NCBI RefSeq assembly: GCF_900115615.1
Contig: NZ_FOXB01000011.1
Span: forward strand, 1 to 59,791
DNA: 59,791 nucleotides
Direction: 5' to 3'
Origin: Hydrogenimonas thermophila
Lineage (GTDB): Bacteria; Campylobacterota; Campylobacteria; Campylobacterales; Hydrogenimonadaceae
Position 1 is the stretch's first letter. Every line of letters starts with the position of its first letter. Under the pieces are notes generated by a model, which searched no databases, had not been told where the DNA came from, and was given only the letters and a program-made list of their open reading frames with translations. A program made the translations under genes and the position numbers. This document shows positions 56,188 to 59,791 of the stretch, in pieces.

Positions 56188-56976
56188 TTATGCTCCGCTC
56201 TCTTGCTTCCAGTACCAAGCAGGTAAACTTATTGGCTCTGCTACCTGTCCAACCCCAGTGTCCAAAAACTTCTTTAATCGCTCCAAGTGGTAAAGATAGT
56301 TTTCTCTTCCTGCTTCAATAGCTTCCTGTTCAAGCTGATAGATACGTACTAGGTATGGTGATTGCTTTTCAACTGCTACAATGATAAAAGTTTCAGCCGG
56401 ATAACCTGCCAATTTAAGAGTGTCAAGGTACCAAGCAGCTTGACGGTGGTATCTGTAATCATAGATAGCTTTCTCAAAGCTGTAAGGATCCACGCTCTTG
56501 GTCGTTTTTATGTCGATCACAATTCCCGCTTTTTGCAGGTAATAGTCTGGTCTGCATTTACGCGTAAAACCAAGATCATCTTTAGCAAATATGGAGCGTT
56601 CAGCTACTCCATTGCTAAGAATCCCACCTGCTATGGCTCTAATGTTCTCTGCCATTCGCTCTGCTGTCTCCCACTCATCCACTGCTACTACTTGCTTACC
56701 TGCATTTTCTTCAAGGAATTTAGCTTTAGCCTCTCTGTATTTTTTAGAGTTCTTGTTTTCCCTGCATCCGTCAAACTCTTCTTTGACAAACTCATTACTA
56801 AGAGTTTCTGGCTCCAGTACCATTGCGTGTAAAAGAGTTCCAAAATCAAACTGTTTACCCTCTAGCTTAAAACGCTCTCGGTGTACGTAATGCAGTGGTG
56901 ATAGTTCTAAAAGCCTAAAATCACTGCTACTGATTCCATCTTTTGCCCGATATTCAGCATTACTCATCTGTTGCAT
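56188..56976 (-). CDS. RecE-like exonuclease (PD-(D/E)XK)
   Basis: Double-strand DNA exonuclease that creates single-strand tails for RecT, of the exodeoxyribonuclease VIII C-terminal family. The early SSSDFRLLELSPLHY and GTLLHAMVLEP (active-site His) and the core GFTRKCRPDYYL ... GIVIDIKTTKS, giving Asp and D-x-K, mark the nuclease. I favour ATG 56976 (AAGG six bases upstream) over the ATG two codons earlier, giving 262 aa. It pairs with recT next to it. Confidence 0.9.
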   Translation of the reverse strand: MQQMSNAEYRAKDGISSSDFRLLELSPLHYVHRERFKLEGKQFDFGTLLHAMVLEPETLSNEFVKEEFDGCRENKNSKKYREAKAKFLEENAGKQVVAVDEWETAERMAENIRAIAGGILSNGVAERSIFAKDDLGFTRKCRPDYYLQKAGIVIDIKTTKSVDPYSFEKAIYDYRYHRQAAWYLDTLKLAGYPAETFIIVAVEKQSPYLVRIYQLEQEAIEAGRENYLYHLERLKKFLDTGVGQVAEPISLPAWYWKQESGA

Positions 56977-57032
56977 TAACATCCTTTTGTTTGAATCTTT
57001 CAGCCGGCTGATTTAAACGTACCTCGATACGC

Positions 57033-57305
57033 TTAAATCAACTCTTCTAAGTTCTGCTTCACCTCATCAACGCTATGTGCTACAAATGCTATTCCACCTG
57101 CTTTTTTAATCTCGTTTATGTGATGCTCTTGCAATGGTGTTACTCTTCCTCCTGGTCTTTTAACTTCGATAGCGATAAATTTGCCATTTAAACAAGCCAA
57201 AATGTCTGGTGTTCCTGCTCTATTAGTTGCTACAGTTTTGACGCTATAAGCCCCGATTCTGTTCAAATAGTCGATAATCTTCTTTTGTATCTGCTGTTCA
57301 CTCAT
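57033..57305 (-). CDS. VRR-NUC domain nuclease
   Basis: A stand-alone 90 aa VRR-NUC protein of the PD-(D/E)XK superfamily, with catalytic residues in GTPDILA (Asp34) and IAIEVKRPGG (Glu47, Lys49), followed by the conserved TPLQ. Phage examples act on branched or flapped DNA in replication or recombination. It overlaps the replication gene by eight bases; AAGGG precedes the ATG. Confidence 0.92.
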   Translation of the reverse strand: MSEQQIQKKIIDYLNRIGAYSVKTVATNRAGTPDILACLNGKFIAIEVKRPGGRVTPLQEHHINEIKKAGGIAFVAHSVDEVKQNLEELI

Positions 57306-57930
57306 ATTTGCCCTTTTTTAACTGCATGAACTTCTTGCAATTATCAACTGTAAGAAAATCTTCACTCTCTATTTTTGCTTTTATGTTTCGCTTATAAGCC
57401 TGTAAATTTTCCACTCTAAACTTTGGATCTCTTTTTTCATTTTCGCCTATAAGATAGCTTATAAACTCGTCAAAGTTCTCCATCACATATGCGCGCGCGT
57501 ATTCTTCATCATATGTTCTATCTATTAATTGTGTGTTCAATTTTGATACACCGGTGTTTAATTTTGATACACCTGAAACGCCTAAATTTTGGGTGTTTAA
57601 TTTTGATACACCTTGCAATAACTTTTTATTATTTAAAGCGATACTGTAAACGCTTGTTATGTCCATACCAATTTTGGATTTTCTGCGCTGTACCTTTATA
57701 AGTTTTTTTTCTTCAATAGATTTCAAAATCTTTACTACTTTAGCTTTACTCATACCGGATTCATCCATCCATTGACTTATACTGATAGCATCGCTTCTTT
57801 TTTTAAATAGAATTGTCTTTTTAAGCAATATCATCAAGATAGTAAACTCACTATCGCTAATCTTCTTCTGCTCCAGTAAGTCATATAGTGATTTAACTAT
57901 CTCAACAAATGTGATATAATTATCCTGCAT
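57298..57930 (-). CDS. Phage-type replication initiator with internal iteron-like repeats
   Basis: A 210 aa protein. Residues 1-95 form a winged-helix domain like the N terminus of lambda O-type or RepO initiators (helix ISQWMDESGMSKAKVVKIL, then wing KKLIKVQRRK). Residues 107-134 contain three GVSKLNT units encoded by 20-bp DNA repeats. The C-terminal 75 residues are helical and could bind a helicase or loader. Its place between an SF2 helicase and nucleases supports a role in element replication. An initiator is the best explanation, but a transcriptional regulator with a similar wHTH cannot be excluded. Confidence 0.7.
   Translation of the reverse strand: MQDNYITFVEIVKSLYDLLEQKKISDSEFTILMILLKKTILFKKRSDAISISQWMDESGMSKAKVVKILKSIEEKKLIKVQRRKSKIGMDITSVYSIALNNKKLLQGVSKLNTQNLGVSGVSKLNTGVSKLNTQLIDRTYDEEYARAYVMENFDEFISYLIGENEKRDPKFRVENLQAYKRNIKAKIESEDFLTVDNCKKFMQLKKGKYE
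57533..57612. repeat. Three 20-bp iteron-like repeats inside the replication gene
   Basis: GTGTTTAATTTTGATACACC is found at 57554-57573 and 57593-57612, and with one change (C for T) at 57533-57552. Start spacings are 21 and 39 bp. The unit has inverted ends (GTGT/ACAC), so each could bind a dimer. An AT-rich segment follows at about 57613-57640. This fits an origin of the lambda type, located within the initiator gene. Confidence 0.75.
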
Positions 57931-57933
57931 TAA

Positions 57934-59124
57934 CTAAAATCCTTTTGGATGCCGATTAATAAACATTCTGGCTTTAAAGTCTTTATGTTTAAGTGCTACC
58001 GCTTCAAAAACTGCTTCTGACACTCCGCCTCGTGTCATAAGTATATGAACGTTGATAGGTGTCTTTCTATGCATAGATGCCTGTCTTGCGTTCCGCTGCT
58101 GAAAACGTGCTGTTGAATAATCCATACTGGCTATTATTAAATGCTCTATATGCGATAACTCCACTCCCTCCGCGTGGCTATGACTGCTTAGAATCAATGC
58201 ATTTTTAAACTCTTTCTCAAATATTTTACGTTGCCCAATCCACCTGGTCATAATTGCCACGTCTTTGGTATCTCCCCAATGCTCTTTTATATAATTGACA
58301 TACTCTCTACCGCCTGTATCGTGATATTCATCATCAATCTTTAAACATCCGCACTCTATCTGGTAAAGTCCATTGATTAGCTTTATAGGTGTATCTGCTA
58401 CAAATCCCGCTAAAACTCTATCACGCTGTAAAGTAGCTAAAAGCTCCATTGTACGTGGTCCAAGCTCTACATAATGCGGTACTATCTTTGGTTGATATTT
58501 AAAGCCCGTCTGCTCTCTGGTAATCTGTAGCAGGTATGGTCTCACCTCATCCATAATTCTATCTGTCTTAGCTTCTGAATAATCGTTGATAGCTCTACCC
58601 ATAATAAAACGCTGTTTTTTGTTTACAAATAGCCTTGCCCAACTGTAGAAGTTTTTATACTTGCTAAATGGATGACTTCCACATAACCATAACGGGTGAA
58701 ACCATTGACTAGCACTCTCTGCTGCTGGTGTAGCACTTATTAAAATCTTTGGTACATTTAACCAATTATTTCTGATCAGCTTTGCTTTAGCGGGTGTTTT
58801 TGGAAAACTGCTTATCGCATAATGAAATTCATCAATGATGATGAGGTCAAAATCTCCGCTTACTTTGTGTAAACTCTCATAATTGATGACTGTATAATCT
58901 TTCTTTGCTTCATACTTTTTAAGATCATCTTCCCATCCACTGATAGCAGCTTTTTTAGTGATAACCAAAATCTTTTTACAAGTTAGATGCTCTACTGCAT
59001 CAATTACCATTAGAGTTTTACCGCTTCGCTCTGGTGCTTGGACGATTGCTAATAAGTGCTGTATTATTAGCTTTTGGATTTGCTTTGAGCCTTGTATTTG
59101 TAGTAGGAGTAGTGTTATTGCCAT
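57934..59124 (-). CDS. SF2 (DEAD/SNF2-type) phage helicase
   Basis: A 396 aa ATP-dependent helicase or translocase. Motif I is PERSGKT at 31-37, motif II DEFH at 98-101 and motif III SATP at 130-133. The C-terminal half has a helicase-C domain ending in FQQRNARQ, the motif VI arginine region. It is compact, with a central insertion carrying a Cys pair (ECGCL near 265). Similar helicases are common in phage early regions. GAGGTAG precedes the ATG; the replication gene starts four bases after its end. Confidence 0.88.
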   Translation of the reverse strand: MAITLLLLQIQGSKQIQKLIIQHLLAIVQAPERSGKTLMVIDAVEHLTCKKILVITKKAAISGWEDDLKKYEAKKDYTVINYESLHKVSGDFDLIIIDEFHYAISSFPKTPAKAKLIRNNWLNVPKILISATPAAESASQWFHPLWLCGSHPFSKYKNFYSWARLFVNKKQRFIMGRAINDYSEAKTDRIMDEVRPYLLQITREQTGFKYQPKIVPHYVELGPRTMELLATLQRDRVLAGFVADTPIKLINGLYQIECGCLKIDDEYHDTGGREYVNYIKEHWGDTKDVAIMTRWIGQRKIFEKEFKNALILSSHSHAEGVELSHIEHLIIASMDYSTARFQQRNARQASMHRKTPINVHILMTRGGVSEAVFEAVALKHKDFKARMFINRHPKGF

Positions 59125-59135
59125 TATGCTACCTC

Positions 59136-59378
59136 TTACGCTGTTTTTACGTTATTGTTAGTCAAATAGCTAACTATCGCCTGCAATGGGTAGCGTACTG
59201 CTCCACGTCCTCCCGGTGTATCTTTCTTTTGATACTCTGGTCCTATACCCTGCTCTTTTAGCCGGTCAAGTGTAGCTACTGAAATGCCTAATACCTTTGC
59301 AGCTTGTTTTCTGGTAAGTGCGGCTGTTTTGTAAGTCTCAAAGAGTGTTTTGTATAGGTCTCTTTGTAGTTCGTCCAT
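59136..59378 (-). CDS. AlpA/MerR-like excisionase or regulator
   Basis: An 80 aa protein with a winged HTH of the MerR/AlpA type: LTRKQAAKVLGISVATLDRL, a Gly-containing wing, then a RYPLQAIVSYL helix. AlpA-like proteins control integrase or act as excisionase in phages and phage satellites. It is the first gene of the island operon. GGAGGT lies eight bases before the ATG. An inverted repeat just upstream could be its own operator. Confidence 0.75.
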   Translation of the reverse strand: MDELQRDLYKTLFETYKTAALTRKQAAKVLGISVATLDRLKEQGIGPEYQKKDTPGGRGAVRYPLQAIVSYLTNNNVKTA

Positions 59379-59391
59379 TTGTAGTTACCTC

Positions 59392-59424
59392 CATCAAGTT
59401 TGTTTTATTAGCTAAAACTTGATG
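59392..59424 (-). promoter_or_regulatory. Inverted repeat before the AlpA-like gene
   Basis: Perfect 10-base arms at 59392-59401 and 59415-59424 with 13 bases between. The proximal arm ends just before the GGAGGT ribosome site. A TATACT on the coding strand (59433-59428) could be the -10, placing the repeat in the transcribed leader. It could be an operator or an RNA hairpin affecting translation. Confidence 0.55.
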
Positions 59425-59566
59425 AAAGTATATGATTATGTAGAATTTTAAAAGGGAGTGATTTTGTCCAAATATCTATATTTAGCCTTTTTATAAAAAA
59501 TAACTTAAAAAGGACAAAAAAATAAAAAAGCAATAGCTTTTTAAAGCTATTTTAAAAACAACCAAT

Positions 59567-59590
59567 TTTCAAGAGATTTTTCTCTTGAAA
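59567..59590. repeat. Perfect 10-bp hairpin in the control region
   Basis: TTTCAAGAGA at 59567-59576 and TCTCTTGAAA at 59581-59590 flank a TTTT loop. A neighbour at 59532-59551 has nine-base arms around a two-base centre. Confidence 0.8.
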
Positions 59591-59604
59591 TGAGTTTGAT
59601 TTTG

Positions 59605-59684
59605 AAAGCACTTTTAAGAGTTTAATCTAAAATTATAACTTTAGATTAGAGTGCTTTTACAATCAAACTAAGTTGGTTTGATTG
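59605..59684. repeat. Long imperfect hairpin followed by a 9-bp palindrome
   Basis: AAAGCACT (59605-59612) and TAATCTAAA (59623-59631) pair with TTTAGATTA (59640-59648) and AGTGCTTT (59650-59657). Directly after, CAATCAAAC (59660-59668) and GTTTGATTG (59676-59684) form a second dyad. These could be repressor operators or replication-related structures. Confidence 0.75.
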
Positions 59685-59791
59685 ACAATTAAAAGGTGAT
59701 GGCACTATTACAATTCCATCATCAATTTGAAGTAAATTAGCTTTAGTTCTTTAACTTATCACTGTCTAACCATAGCAAAAACACGAGAGGG

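Larger units (their letters stand above)
52140..59791. mobile_element. Phage-derived integrative element, satellite-like (right end outside window)
   Basis: From the 3' half of the tRNA onward all genes are leftward and phage-like: AlpA-like regulator, helicase, replication initiator with internal repeats, VRR-NUC, RecE-like exonuclease, RecT, Lar-like protein, small terminase, HTH protein and several unknowns. Ordinary core genes stop abruptly at the tRNA. No integrase, large terminase, portal, capsid, tail or lysis gene is seen. Small terminase lies close to the attachment end, where a full phage would continue with terL and head genes. This fits a phage-inducible chromosomal island or a deleted prophage. 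The right boundary and integrase must lie beyond 59791. Confidence 0.8.
59379..59791. other. Gene-free control region rich in inverted repeats
   Basis: No gene is seen in these 413 bases. At least six inverted repeats occur between 59392 and 59684, with arms of 8-10 bases. A possible rightward promoter, TTGACA at 59682-59687 with TATTAC 18 bp later, points out of the window. The layout fits a divergent operator region between the early leftward operon and a rightward repressor or integrase gene. Confidence 0.55.

Noticed and set aside
55073-56976. RecE/RecT genes as a host repair system
   Set aside because: They are flanked by phage replication, Lar-like and small-terminase genes in one operon beyond a tRNA, so they belong to the mobile element.
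57489-57500. GC alternating run as a Z-DNA or recombination site
   Set aside because: It is a short run of about nine bases inside the codons for an Arg-Ala stretch; this is too short to argue for special structure.
57533-57612. CRISPR array
   Set aside because: Only three short units with irregular 1- and 19-base gaps, lying in frame within a coding sequence; there are no cas genes. Iterons fit better.

Overview
This window is a 59.8 kb piece of an AT-rich chromosome from a member of the Campylobacterota (Epsilonproteobacteria). The assignment rests on several Campylobacterota-style features: a SprA-related HExxH metalloprotease of the kind first named in Campylobacter, a long-form TrmB, a monofunctional HisB, a short ArgA-like acetyltransferase with a Cys-rich tail, a heme-c chemoreceptor, and promoters that show mainly an extended -10 (TGnTATAAT). 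The Cache-GGDEF protein, heme chemoreceptor and c-type cytochrome suggest a free-living, perhaps vent- or sulfur-associated relative rather than a host-adapted species. The genus is not resolved.

Positions 1 to about 52,160 are dense core chromosome. In order they carry: ychF; a SprA-like protease with a poly-Gln partner; an operon of a NifU-like protein, a ferritin-like protein and psd; gltX-yggT-slt; mobB-fbp-small Cys protein-metG-MurF-like protein; a cation antiporter; an orphan TRAP binding protein and a YkgJ protein; a diguanylate cyclase; a small cytochrome and queC; ybeY and a Ca/Na antiporter. A 13-gene leftward operon follows (nadK, recN, tatD, mltD, rlpA, hisB, kdsC, lptC, lptA, engB, acetyltransferase, mreD-like, mrdA), mixing envelope construction with housekeeping. 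Rightward aspS-feoA-adk-cinA-like-DUF503 and ppa come next. Another leftward operon holds pyrH, rpoZ, spoT, tyrS, a flavin oxidoreductase and the amidase amiC. A heme chemoreceptor and the leftward set rluD, FN3 lipoprotein, trmB, ftsE, ftsX, envC end at rodA. FtsEX, a degenerate EnvC and AmiC together look like a full septal peptidoglycan-splitting pathway.

From the 3' end of a tRNA-CAU gene (52,090-52,166) the character changes completely. About 7.2 kb of leftward, phage-type genes follow: an AlpA/MerR-like DNA-binding protein, an SF2 helicase, a replication initiator with iteron-like repeats inside its own coding sequence, a VRR-NUC nuclease, a RecE-like exonuclease, RecT, a Lar-like zinc ribbon, two unknowns, a P27-type small terminase, a small HTH protein and two unknowns. 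No large terminase, portal, capsid, tail, lysis or integrase gene is visible. The tRNA-proximal end carries a cluster of direct and inverted 9-bp repeats like integrase arm sites. The other end runs into about 400 bp packed with inverted repeats, probably a divergent control region facing genes beyond the window.

The island is best read as an integrative phage-derived element. It is either a phage satellite (PICI-like) that keeps replication, recombination and a packaging-specificity gene but borrows capsids, or a prophage remnant. It is the most novel part of the window, together with a two-copy structured 5' leader element seen upstream of the TRAP gene and queC, and an amidase whose only credible signal-peptide start is an AUA codon.
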